A DNA stretch of 64,000 nucleotides from Pseudoips prasinana. Its lineage: Eukaryota > Arthropoda > Insecta > Lepidoptera > Nolidae. Made by a program: the position numbers and the translations under genes. Each line of letters opens with the position of its first letter. The stretch's first letter is position 1. The DNA is taken from assembly GCA_951640165.1 (NCBI GenBank), contig OX621260.1, forward strand, positions 14,650,001 through 14,714,000, written 5' to 3'. Positions 33,601-43,412 of the stretch are shown here, piece after piece. The notes under the pieces were generated by a model, which was not told where the DNA came from, did no database searches, and saw only the letters and a program-made list of their open reading frames with translations.

Positions 33601-33738
33601 CAGACGCCAACATCCAGCTACCCCAATCTGTCAAATTCTTTTATAGATTTTCAACTTTATCATGTGATAACACTTATGTATAACACTTTCAATTGAGGAA
33701 GTTTGAGAGATTGGGGTAGCTTGATTTGCTGGCGTCTG
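33601..33738. mobile_element. Palindromic MITE copy 3
   Basis: CAGACGCCAACATCCAGC and its inverse; TA on both sides (33599-33600, 33739-33740). Confidence 0.85.
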
Positions 33739-34225
33739 TATAGTTGCTAACTGTGAGGTTGGCAAATAAAACAAAATTATGTGATAAGTTGGCATATGAA
33801 TATTCGTCGAAATAAAATTCTGCGAAACGTTAGTTGGCAAATAAAAATCTGGCTAACAATTTTCGGCGAAAGGACAGAGAACCCATGGAAGCCGATTGAA
33901 CTAATGTATTACTCATTTTTAGCTTTCATCCATTTGAACGCCGATCATGATAACGATGATCGGTGATTTAACCCGATTATCGTGATCGTAATCACCCGAT
34001 GTACAGACGCCAGGACGATTCATTCCCTTAACGTCGAGTCCCGTTATGTCGATTCTGGGAGTCTATTGTTCTCCAAAGTTTTGATATTTTACGCTTTTTA
34101 TTACAAATATGTCTAGATTGGTGAACAGGTACAGTCATGATATAAATTAAAAGGCAGTGGCAGTGACATTGTATTATTATTTGTTCTATTAGTTATTTTC
34201 AATCATATAATTCGGATTCAAAGCT

Positions 34226-34502
34226 AGTGAAAGAATGAAAACACATTACGATCGCCAAGCTAATGGTGAAAAGCTAGTTTTGAAGAAGACTCATTAGTCT
34301 AGATGCATAATTTGCCACCCGGCGAAAGGGAAAATCTCCAAAATTGCAACCTATTTGGGAAGAGCCTTACGAAGTCATTACACTGATCAACGACGTCACT
34401 TATAGGATACAGCGGAACTCAAGAAGCCCTGCGAAGATTGTACATGAAGATCGGTTGGCGCGTTATTATGGCAATAACAATGTTCGTGACGACCATGTCT
34501 AA
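34226..34502 (+). pseudogene. Ty3/gypsy integrase C-terminal remnant
   Basis: The 3' end of a retrotransposon pol gene; the integrase tail would have helped insert the cDNA. One frame gives MKTHYDRQANGEK; a shifted frame gives SPKLQPIWEEPYEV, INDVTYRIQ and VHEDRLARYYG before TAA at 34500. These are standard for the gypsy integrase C-terminus. A frame change and an internal stop separate the parts, and the rest of gag-pol is absent. A purine tract (AAGGAGGGGG) follows. Confidence 0.8.
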
Positions 34503-34510
34503 GGAGGGGG

Positions 34511-35000
34511 TGATGTCACGTTCGGGCTTCGAATCCTAATACCAGTAAGGGTTTTTGGTGGCTTTTAGAATGTTCTTAATAATCCAAGAACAAAAGAAAA
34601 AGGACAGCTGATGACAAGGACATACAAAATTCTTAATTAAAAATTTACATTAGATGTTACCAGAATAACTAGAAAGAAATAGAGCGAGTTGTATGAATGA
34701 AAAGAAAGAGATAGGTGAAGACAAGGACAGAAGCATTACGAGTAATAAAAAATATAGGCGAATAGTCTAGAAAAAAAATGACTTACGAAATGTTTAAAAT
34801 TTGGAATAATTTAGGGGTATACACTGGTAAGTTTTGCCCTTGATAGAATTGGGACATGCAACGCTAACAACTATATATGTGTAAGTGGGACATGTGTATA
34901 TGTGTGAAAGAGAGGAGAAATCTAAGACTTACCTTATATTCGAACTTGAGTTCCGCTAATGTACCTAAAATGTAGCCAATGTACACCAACACCACGTCTT
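34511..35000 (+). repeat. Putative 3' LTR of the gypsy remnant
   Basis: Begins TGATGTCACGTTCGGGC immediately after the purine tract, where an LTR is expected. Its right edge is not determined because no second LTR is present. Confidence 0.4.
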
Positions 35001-35084
35001 AATACTTAGTTATACTTAATATATAATAGTAAATAATTAAATTAAATTATGAGCTAAAAATTAGATAAACTACAGATACACTAT

Positions 35085-35655
35085 TTACCCTAAAAGGCGT
35101 CCAATAATCCCTCCGCATCGCTTATGGGAAAAGTGCCCAGAAGGCTGGCCGCATTGCCACGCTGGATGCAGCATAGCAATGCTGATCCTCTGACCCAAGA
35201 ATAGACCAGCCCTCTGATCATGGGAAGCGTCGATCAAACGTTTAGCTATTTCCCGAAATATTAAATATGCGCTTGGGCCCCATGGTCCTAAGGTTTCTAC
35301 CCCAAACGGCTCTAAAACAAAATTTGCAACCAAATTTGTGTATTTGCGCCGTTTAAGGGTTTCCGCCAAACAGCAGCAGCGCCTGCAGAACCCGACGTAT
35401 GGGGAAGATGGGAGGGCGCAAGGGTGTCGACGCATGTTGCGTCCCACACCAAGGGCCTACCCCACTTCCACGGAACCAAAGACATACCATCGGGTCTCTT
35501 TCCATCATCACGTGCCAAGCCGCTTGGTTCTAGAACCGCTGGGGCGTCAACGCTAGAAAGAGCCCGACGGATTATATCATTGATGCTACTGTGGCATGAG
35601 ATTCTGCCCGCACTACGGCAACATGACAGACCATGGCGTCCAAGGTGATCGACCG
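35085..35655 (-). pseudogene. R2-like LINE C-terminal remnant
   Basis: Minus-strand frames give, in order, a Cys/His segment ([19 protein letters not shown]), [32 protein letters not shown], then after a frameshift LKRRKY, VETLGPWGP and FLGQRISIAM. I recall this order from the C-terminus of many retroelement-derived predicted proteins. The RPDG...VWD pair fits a restriction-like endonuclease (PD...D) after a zinc-knuckle-like segment, as in R2-type LINEs. The polymerase part is missing. Family assignment is inference. Confidence 0.7.
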
Positions 35656-36635
35656 CTTATTAGATTATATTACAATAATTAATTCTATAGCTATTAAGAC
35701 TACATGTAAAAATATATATTCGCATGTCTCTGTAGACAAAATGTGTGAACTTAAACCTTATGTAAACATCCTGTATGTACCACGTTTTTAAGCGAAATAA
35801 ATACTTACTTACTTACTTACTTCGTGCATGTATTAAAATATATAATTAAAATAATACTTAATACAGTACTTAATTTATGTAAAATCTCCAATGCGTCATT
35901 GACTTTCGCTTAGTCAGTATAGTCTAACATGTATAATAATGATCTTTTTATTTTAAAATATACTTTTTCATCTAACTGTACTTCTAAATCTGATATTAAT
36001 AAAATCGACATAAAGGGAATAGAAGCGTGGTAAAGAAAGTCGACATAAAGGGAATAGAAGCGGGCAGAAAATGGGAATAGAAGCGGTAATGAAAGCGAGA
36101 TAAGGTGTTCGGGTCGACATAACGGGAATCGACGTAAAGGGAATGAATCGCCAGCACATCCAGCTACCCCAATCTGTCAAATTTATTTTATAGATTTTCA
36201 ACTTTATCACATAAACATAAAGTTCACTTTCAATTGGGGAAATTTGACAGATTGGGGTAGTTTGATGTGCTGGCGTCTGTACCTACCTATTCTCTGATCA
36301 GTCGACAAAAAGAATACCTGAATATGATTGCCGCTTGTAGAATTTGGGTTAAGGATTTTATAAGACTAAAATCACACTGTATATTATTTATAGCGCCACG
36401 TTTAATGATTATTGGTATTCTGGTAACCGCTTCATGGGTGAAGTTTTAATGATCAACCTTGGGTAATGATTTTTATATTTTATAGCCAAGTATTTAGGGA
36501 TCAAGGTGTTGATGACCAAACCGTGTGAATTACTCATTATTTCAATATGTAATCGAGTTTACTAAGGTTATTTACCGAAAAGATGGAGTAGTATTTTTAA
36601 TATCATTATAGATTAGTTAACGTGGTTGGTTTGTT

Positions 36636-36780
36636 CGGTGGTGCCCCAGTTTAGCGATTGGGGAACCACCGTCACTTTGGAGAATACATTCCACGTAATG
36701 TATTCTCTAACTAACAAAATGAATTCCCTGACCAACTGCTCGCAAGAATACACTGGCGAGCGGTGGGTCAGGGAATTCGA
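36636..36780. other. Row of three hairpins
   Basis: Arms are 36637-36648/36659-36670 (11 of 12 paired), 36680-36690/36697-36707 (11 of 11) and 36721-36743/36756-36778 (21 of 23). The last begins and ends with GAATTC. Open frames over it on both strands follow from the symmetry. Nature unknown. Confidence 0.7.
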
Positions 36781-37043
36781 AAATAAACTGGTGTTCGTAA
36801 AGGGACTTGTATTGGTGTCGACGGTGAGAATTGGTTCACCACTAAGATCACGGAACAGACACACAGATCCTTCGCCAACTTGTCATATACGCATGCAGAG
36901 TCTTGGCGACTAGCTCTCTGTTAGAGTCCACACGTGGCGCACTTCAGAGCCACTGTCACTACCAAAGCTAAACTCGCGGCGTATACGGCACACTTCTCAC
37001 TGTGTAAGGAACACTTGGCTCTATTTACTTTCACTACATATTG

Positions 37044-37410
37044 GTTGGTCTAGCGGTAGCGTGTTCACCCGTAGATAACGAGGTCCTGGGTTCAAATCCC
37101 GGGTCGGGCCAAAAAGTGATTTTGGGACTTTTCTGTAAAAAGAAACATTTCTCAACATCAGCCCGAAGTCTGGGAGTTGGCGGTATTATACCCCCGTGCC
37201 TCAGAGAGCACGTAAAGCCGTCGGTCCTGTGCCTGAATTCTTTCCGGTCGTGTCGCTAGGCGTCCCATCGGATCATGAGAGCGATGGAAAAGAAAGTGCT
37301 CCTGTGTTTGCGCACACACTTGAGCACTTTAATATGTCCCTCGCAGATGGCTAATCTCTGTTGAGACTGGCCGCCGTGGCCGAAATTCGGCTAGGAGGAC
37401 ATTATTATAA
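37044..37410 (+). repeat. SINE family C, best copy
   Basis: GGTCTAGCGGTAGCGTG head, GGTTCAAATCCCGGGTCGGG B box, CAGCCCGAAGTCTGGGAG body, GAGACTGGCCGCCGTGGCC tail. The head would fold like a tRNA but the unit continues into the SINE body. Confidence 0.85.
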
Positions 37411-37580
37411 TAGTATATGCCTATGCACACCGCTTTTTTTAAACGCGCCGTCGACGCGCGTTTTGGAAACGTTTACTTAGAAACTTTTATCCTACAGAGC
37501 AATTTTGTTTTTGTTTGTATCGATACAAACGCGATGCTAACGCGCGTGTGAGTTTGTGGGACCTAATAAGGAAGGATGTT

Positions 37581-37832
37581 AGCTAGATGCTCTCATCGGT
37601 CCGGAAGTGATTGGCGAGGTTAAGCAACTAGGCTCGCGTCAGTCCATAGATGTATGTCCGCCATAGTGGTTGACTTACTGAGCGTCTCTGTGCTTCGTAG
37701 GGCACGTTAAGCTGTCGGTCCCGGTTATAGCCATTAGGCTATAATCGTCGAGCCATGTCAGAGGCTTACTGGGCGGCATGAACAAATCTGACACTAGGGT
37801 AATCAATGCCCATAAAAGATAAGTAAGTAAGT
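37581..37832 (+). repeat. SINE family D, 5S rRNA-derived
   Basis: GAGGTTAAGCAACTAGGCTC and GTCAGTCCATAGATGTATG form the 5S part; AGCGTCTCTGTGCTTCG and CCATGTCAGAGGCTTACTGG form the body; it ends AAGATAAGTAAGTAAG. Confidence 0.8.
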
Positions 37833-38323
37833 ATGTATAATGAAGGATGGGAAGGGCCCCAAAATTACATAATATGCTATCGTGAAATGTCATTCCGATA
37901 TTTCGGACTGATGTTTCTTCGATTCGCATCATAAATGTCGCAGTCGAGTTCTCCTCGGAATGCTAGCGCCATCTGTCGGCGCTCGACGGAGTCAACGATT
38001 CACTATCGCAGCGGCGCACTCGACACTTTAGGAACAGCAGCCGGCCAGTGCGGTTGAATATTGAAACCGACGCGCGTTTCTAGCTATAGCCTTGTATATC
38101 TGTACCTATCTAGTGATTGAAAATAATAATCTCTCTACTATAGTCTCACGTTTCGTAGTGTTTGATTCAAATTCAAATTGTATAACCTAAATAGATTTGC
38201 AAATTGAACTAAGACTTCTTTTATTGTACAAAATATATACGCCCACTAAATTGACGAACGATGAAAATTCAAGCGATAACCGACAACTCTATGGCGATAT
38301 GTGGCGGTATATATATATATATA
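37833..38323. other. Unassigned, with a GC-rich block
   Basis: 37950-38085 is rich in CG with GCGCCATCTGTCGGCGCTCG; probably an old repeat. A TA microsatellite lies at 38310-38323. Confidence 0.3.
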
Positions 38324-38560
38324 TGACGGTCACCGTAGCCTAGTTGGTAGTGCTCCTGCCTACGAAGCTGGTGGTCCTGGGTTCGAATCCCGGTAAGTGC
38401 AAATATTTGTGTGATGAGCACGAATATTTGTTTCTGAGTCATGGATGTTTTCTATGTATTTATTTATCTATATAAGTATGTATATCGTCGCCTGGTATCC
38501 ATAGTACAAGCTTTGCTTAGTTTGAGGCTAGGATGATCTGTGTGACATTTTTCCTAGATA
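38324..38560 (+). repeat. SINE family A, only plus-strand copy
   Basis: TGACGGTCACCGTAGCCTAG head, GGTTCGAATCCCGG, CAAATATTTGTGTGATGAGC body, CCATAGTACAAGCTTTGC tail. Confidence 0.85.
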
Positions 38561-38819
38561 CCTATTATATTATGTTCCTAGATATATATAACTCATTAAT
38601 TCCGTAATCGGGCTCAAACAACGCTCAACGCAGTTCACCCTTTGTTCACGATTGACTTAACGATGACCCGGTTCATTGGAGCAAAGTATTGAGTGTAGTG
38701 ACATGAAGAGCACCAGCGCTTATTAACTTTAGGCTTCAAATAAGTACATACATAATTGATAGCGGATTAATAATTGTAAGGGAATAGCTAGCATGAAATC
38801 ATCCAAATAAAGTTAGGTT

Positions 38820-39612
38820 AGCAAAGTCAGTTGTAAGCAAGTGCGTAATTTTGATTAAATATTATCTATGGTCACATAAATGTCATTAGATAAATATAAA
38901 TAACTCTCTATTGTAAACCAAAGACATGAACTTAACGTAAAACAAAATTACCTACATTAAAAAGGAAAATCATCTGTAAAAAGGTAGATTAACAATAGTC
39001 AGTTGTACACAAGTGTGTGATTTTGGCCGAATATTAGCTATGGTCACATAAATGCCATTAAATAGATAACTCTTTATTGCACACCAAAGAAAAAAACTTG
39101 TGTGTACTTATGTACACGCGTTAGAAGTTATACTTCTTAATATACAACTTGAACATAGTTATCAATTTTCATACCACCTAGAACTAACGTCATGCTGTTA
39201 TTTTTACGATGCGCGCGCATCGTAAAAATTCACTGTCATACCACCTAGAACTAACTTCATGCTGTTATTTTTACGATGCGCGCGCATCGTAAAAATTCAC
39301 TGTCATACCGCCTAGAACTAACTTCATGCTGTTAAATTTTTGGTTTCGTTGTGCGCGCGCATCGTAAAAATTCACTCTCATCATTTTTCTCCATCGCGCC
39401 AAAAGAAGTATAACTTCAAAAAACTTAGAGTAAAACAAAATTACCTACATTAAAAAGGAAAATCATCTGTAAAAAAGATAGGTTAACAATAGTCGATTGT
39501 AAGCAAGTGCGTGATTTTGGTCGAATATTATCTATGGTCATATAAATGCCATTACATAGATAGGTAGATAACTCTTTATTGCGCACCAAAGACATAAACT
39601 TGGAGTAAAACC
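38820..39612 (+). repeat. Tandem repeat, three units, one holding an insert
   Basis: Units begin at about 38813, 38985 and 39475 with AACAATAGTC-type sequence. They share GTAAGCAAGTGCGTGATTTTG, read as 20 bases or fewer per match, then ATTATCTATGGTCA and AAATTACCTACATTAAAAAG. The palindrome-bearing element lies between units 2 and 3. Confidence 0.65.
39121..39419. mobile_element. MITE with tandem 28-base palindromes
   Basis: Ends GAAGTTATACTTCTT (39124-39138) and its inverse near 39403-39417. Inside are three 67-base tandem units; two hold the perfect palindrome TTTTTACGATGCGC plus its inverse (39201-39228, 39268-39295) and the third is decayed. Confidence 0.75.
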
Positions 39613-39637
39613 AAATTATATAAAAATGTAAATAGTG

Positions 39638-39772
39638 CAGACGCCAGCACATCAAGCTACCCTAATCTGTCAAATTTCCCCAGTTGAAAGTGAACTTTAT
39701 GCTTATGTGATAAAGTTGAAAATCTATCAAAGAAATTTGACAGATTGGGATAGCTGGAGGTTCTGGCATCTG
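39638..39772. mobile_element. Palindromic MITE copy 5
   Basis: CAGACGCCAGCACATCAAGC to CTGGCATCTG; TA follows (39773-39774), TG precedes. Confidence 0.8.
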
Positions 39773-39948
39773 TACTAGTGGCGGCCTTATCGCTAAAAGC
39801 GATCTCTTTCAGGCAACCGGTGACTGGACCAGAACTGTTAGTGAACAGAAAGACCCCGTCTTTCTATCCACTTAATAGTAGGGTGGTGTACAGAACAAAA
39901 AATGGCTGAATATAACGAATTCTGCAGAATGAATTGGTCAATACTTAC

Positions 39949-40176
39949 TTATCGCATGGGCAGTGGTTACTCTGGTGTTAGAGTTGTTTAAGCCGCCCAT
40001 CAGGCCTCTGACATGGCTTCATGACTGATTCTCTAATGAACCGGGATCAACCGAGCTTAATGTTCCCCCCGAAACACGGAGACGCGCAGAAATTAAACCA
40101 CTTTAGCAGTCACTCATATAACTGACTGCGAGCCTCGTTGCTTTACCTCGGCGAACAGTTACAGACCGGTGAGAGT
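39949..40176 (-). repeat. SINE family D, 5S rRNA-derived, full span
   Basis: Minus copy: the 5S part at 40105-40170 (CTCACCGGTCTGTAACTG, GAGGTAAAGCAACGAGGCTC), then AAAGTGGTTTAATTTCTGCG, CCATGTCAGAGGCCTGATG and the end at GATAAG. Confidence 0.75.
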
Positions 40177-40315
40177 ATAAATTAAACTTAACCTAAAAAT
40201 AAATATTAAAATTTGGATAAAAGTAAAACAGAGAAACACAGAAACATAATTTTTTTACTACAAATAATGTATTACAAATATAGTAGGTATCACCACCCAT
40301 CATATTTATAAATTA

Positions 40316-40675
40316 CTAGCTGTGCCCCGCGGCTTCACCCGCGTTAAACTTACATAAAAAAATTACATTTCGTACTAACTTACATCCCCTATTTTACGCC
40401 CTTAGAAGTGGAATTTCCTAAAATCCTAAAATGCATATTTTTTAGTTTTAACTGAAAGGCCAAATACCATTTTTCGTGCCTTTAACTTCCAATGTGACGG
40501 ATTTTCATACAAATTTTACCCCCTTAGAGGATGATTTTCCATAAATCCTTTCTTAGTGCTCCCCTACGCTATAAAACGAACCCCTGTGCAAAATTTCAAG
40601 TTTCAAACCCCTATAGTTTAGGCCCTGCGTTGTTATGTTAGTCAGTCAATCAGCTTCTCCTTTTATATATATAGA
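40316..40675 (-). mobile_element. Helitron-like element, short relative of 5587
   Basis: Minus orientation: TCTATATATATAAAAGGAG at the 5' end; 3' hairpin CGCGGGTGAAGCCGCG, GGGCACAGCTAG, then T. It retains one or two internal units with TAAAATAGGGGATGTAAG. Confidence 0.85.
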
Positions 40676-40967
40676 TTTTATTAACTTGAGGTTGTTGAAT
40701 TATTGCTGAATTGAATCAATACAACTCTAAACAAACTCGCGATATGGTATAGGGAAACAGCAGATTGGGCTCCTCTCCTAAGTGATTACCGTAGAAACTT
40801 ATACAACGTCTAAATCTAAAGCCATAAGCTAATGTAGAGTAGGTTCGAAGTGGGCATGTCATGAATAATTAAAAAAAAAAAAGTCTTTATTTGACACTAG
40901 TTAAAATACATTCACAGGTGTACTAAGGTTTAGTTGACACAACAGTTTTGTTTTATACTAAAGGTAC

Positions 40968-41244
40968 TGTTACCACGCCATCTACCGAGTGCTGAGCGCA
41001 CTCACCAATGAAACGTCATCATTACCATGAAGTGAGGAGCGACAGCTGCGACCTCTACGGGCTGGCTACAAAAGCAACGAAACAGAACTTCACGTATCTT
41101 CCATTACGAATCCTACAACCATACGAGCGCGAGCTACAATTTTTTGTTCTTAATATATCGAATGTACTAGAATTTGAATAATAAATACAGCTGCATTTAC
41201 GAAAGGAAGTCGAATCATTTATCGCCAACGCCGTAACCCCAACA
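40968..41244 (+). mobile_element. Solo LTR, 277 bp, 5-bp target duplication
   Basis: Begins TGTTACCACGCCATCTACC, ends CCGTAACCCCAACA, and is flanked by GGTAC on both sides (40963-40967, 41245-41249). An AATAAA-type signal lies near 41190. A TG...CA unit with a 5-bp duplication and no internal region is a solo LTR; BEL/Pao or Ty3/gypsy cannot be told apart here. Confidence 0.8.
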
Positions 41245-41607
41245 GGTACTGAAACTGCTTACCATACTAGGCTAAAGCCTGTATTTTGGGAAACAGTGTT
41301 CAGTCGTGGAGTGGTGACGTATTGGTTGCCGACGCTGAATTTCATATAGCTATCGCCTTTCATCTCGTATTACTCCACAAAACGTAGGTGTATATGACAG
41401 AATAGAAAGGGACAAAAAGCATGGTCGTATTTATGAGTCACGTAGTGGCCATTAGCTACCACTTATGAAGCAAACATTGCACCCCTGTTAATAACCCGGA
41501 TGGTGATATGGACACAATATCTTTCTGCAATAATACGTCCTAGTTATTAATAGACACCCATGATTAGAACAACTTTAATAGGCCCAAAATTTTTGAAGTA
41601 AATCTTA
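41245..41607. other. No recognised feature
   Basis: Mixed composition, no long frame. Confidence 0.4.
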
Positions 41608-41846
41608 TTTGGCGCCGGAGGTCGTGGGTCGATTCCCCCCAGGACAGATATTTGTGTGCATGAACATGTCTATTTGTCCTGAGTCTGGGTGTAATTATCT
41701 ATCTATATATAAGTTAGCTATGTCAAAAGAAAAGTAGTATATTATGTCGTAAATTGTATTATATCAGTTATCTGGTTTCCATAGAACAAGCTCTGCTTAG
41801 TTTGGGATCAGATGGCCGTGTGTGAAAGATGTCCCTGGATATTATA
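41608..41846 (+). repeat. SINE family B, head shortened
   Basis: GTCGTGGGTCGATTCCCCCC, AGATATTTGTGTGCATGAAC, CTGGTTTCCATAGAACAAGC. Confidence 0.8.
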
Positions 41847-42287
41847 TTATTATTAATATAAATTTAACTATCTAATGAAAAACTTCAATTATAAATTGGA
41901 AACCTAAACTTTTAAACTAGGTCTATCTATACCTTAAGTTAGTTAAGCAGGAACTTAGTAAACGTAGGTATACGAGTCATGTTCCGAATTTATCTGAACC
42001 AAAAGCAATTTCATCTTAGTTTTCGTAGTTTTAATATTCCTATAATGACACTTCAGAAACTGAGATGACATTTTCGTTATTAATCGATAAAGCGACGTGA
42101 AGTCTCCTAGTTAAATTGAACAAATTTGCGTATGTAAATCTGGCCGGCAAAGCTGTTCATTTTGTGTTTTACACCACTAAATTAATCTCATTTAAATATC
42201 TCTACTTCTGTGTCTCTCTCGCTCTCTCTCTTTTTAAGATATTTCGTATCAAAAGAACAGCGTAGGTATAGAATTGTCGAACAACTA

Positions 42288-42353
42288 AAACTGCGATTAC
42301 CCCTTACAACGTCACAAACTCACAAATGTTACCTCTTTATATTATTAGTATAG
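42288..42353 (-). mobile_element. Helitron-like 5' fragment
   Basis: On the minus strand it begins TCTATACTAATAATATAAAG and contains AACATTTGTGAGTTTGTGAC, matching the start of 30808. Confidence 0.65.
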
Positions 42354-42398
42354 ATATGTATGAAATAAGAAATATAATATTATAGGTATGTTTATCAG

Positions 42399-42930
42399 TG
42401 CCTCTAGCACGAGATCCTGTAGTTTACTTACTCGATCACACGTACAGTTTCGTCCCATACATCGAGCACCAGCGCCTCTCGCGGAAACTACTAAATACTA
42501 AAACTCGCACCACGAGTTTTTTTAATGGAACTGATCGAATAGAGAAACTGGCGCGGCGGTTTGATGGTTTTCGAGTCTGACATGCAATTTTGGCACCACG
42601 AGTAGCACATTTGACAGTTAGTTGGACGTGAACGTAAACGGAAACTATAATCTTCGAAGTATTTTCACTCACCAAGAATTTTACAGTGAGAGCATATTTG
42701 TTGTCATGAAAATCTTCAATTATTTTATTGTAAAGGCTTAATTTTGCGTAATTATGTATTGAAGATACCAAGTGGTACCAAGAAATGGAGAGATTATAAC
42801 TAAAACGCACTTAAGTAATAAATTGAGATGTTTGTTTGGGACGATTTTACGACTCGTATCTAAAATCTACCTAAATAAATCTGTAACTAATATAACTATT
42901 GATACGATGATAGAACGCAAGGTGAGTTTA
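42399..42930 (+). other. Segment weakly repeated, inverted, at 46216
   Basis: CTAGCACGAG and CTCGATCACACGTACAG recur inverted at 46100-46216. A donor-like AAG/GTGAGT lies at 42919-42927. No protein is evident. It could be an end of a 3.8-kb element or a shared regulatory sequence. Confidence 0.25.
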
Positions 42931-43412
42931 CTTGTACTCTAAATAATATAAGTGTTAGCATGTTATTTAGGTGCTTTATCTTTGTTAAATTAATACTTAA
43001 TATCATTTTAAAATAGGCCAAGGAAAGTTGAAATCTATATTGGCAGATCACAACGTGTTTTCTTTCTGTTTAAGGTTACCATTAATCAATTAAAAGATCA
43101 GAGAATGATCCAGAACAGAACATGCAGATGTAATATCAACATAAATTCAATAAATTGAGAAGCCTTCAATAAATGAAGAAGCAGTAATCGGCCATTGGAA
43201 AAATGTTAATCTTCAACCTAAATAAATAAAAACAAGTAGACATACACTTTTCATCAATGTTATAATATCAAACTCATAATTTAGACAAGAATCAAGAGCT
43301 AGATCTAAGTTCTAAAAACAACAATGTTCCCTATACTTGTCAAATTATTTGGAACAAATCCACATCATTCATATGCATGTTTAGCTGCTTCTTTTACTTA
43401 TTGACATATTTT

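Larger units (their letters stand above)
34014..36150. mobile_element. Composite inverted-repeat element, 2137 bp
   Basis: The left end has CGATTCATTCCCTTAACGTC, the right end inverted CGATTCATTCCCTTTACGTC; the match runs about 37 bases to CCCGTTATGTCGA. CCAG repeats on both sides (34010-34013, 36151-36154). The right side holds several CGACATAAAGGGAATAGAAG units. It contains fragments of two retroelements and no transposase that I can see. Superfamily unknown. Confidence 0.7.
34004..36279. mobile_element. Palindromic MITE copy 4, split by a 2.1-kb insert
   Basis: MITE pieces are 34004-34013 and 36151-36279. CAGACGCCAG and CACATCCAGC join if one CCAG is removed. TA flanks the whole (34002-34003, 36280-36281). 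Confidence 0.8.

Noticed and set aside
34511..35000. Complete LTR retrotransposon starting in the gypsy remnant
   Set aside because: Only the integrase end and one LTR-like stretch are present. No second LTR, primer site or gag was found.
36626..36913. 95-codon plus and 83-codon minus frames
   Set aside because: Both arise from the inverted symmetry of the hairpin row, and no recognisable protein results.
37044..37112. tRNA gene candidate (GGTTCAAATCCC)
   Set aside because: It is the head of SINE C, with a conserved body downstream in several copies.
38324..38400. tRNA gene candidate (A and B boxes at the SINE A head)
   Set aside because: The boxes belong to a SINE with six more copies here. 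No closed acceptor stem is seen and the unit continues into the SINE body.
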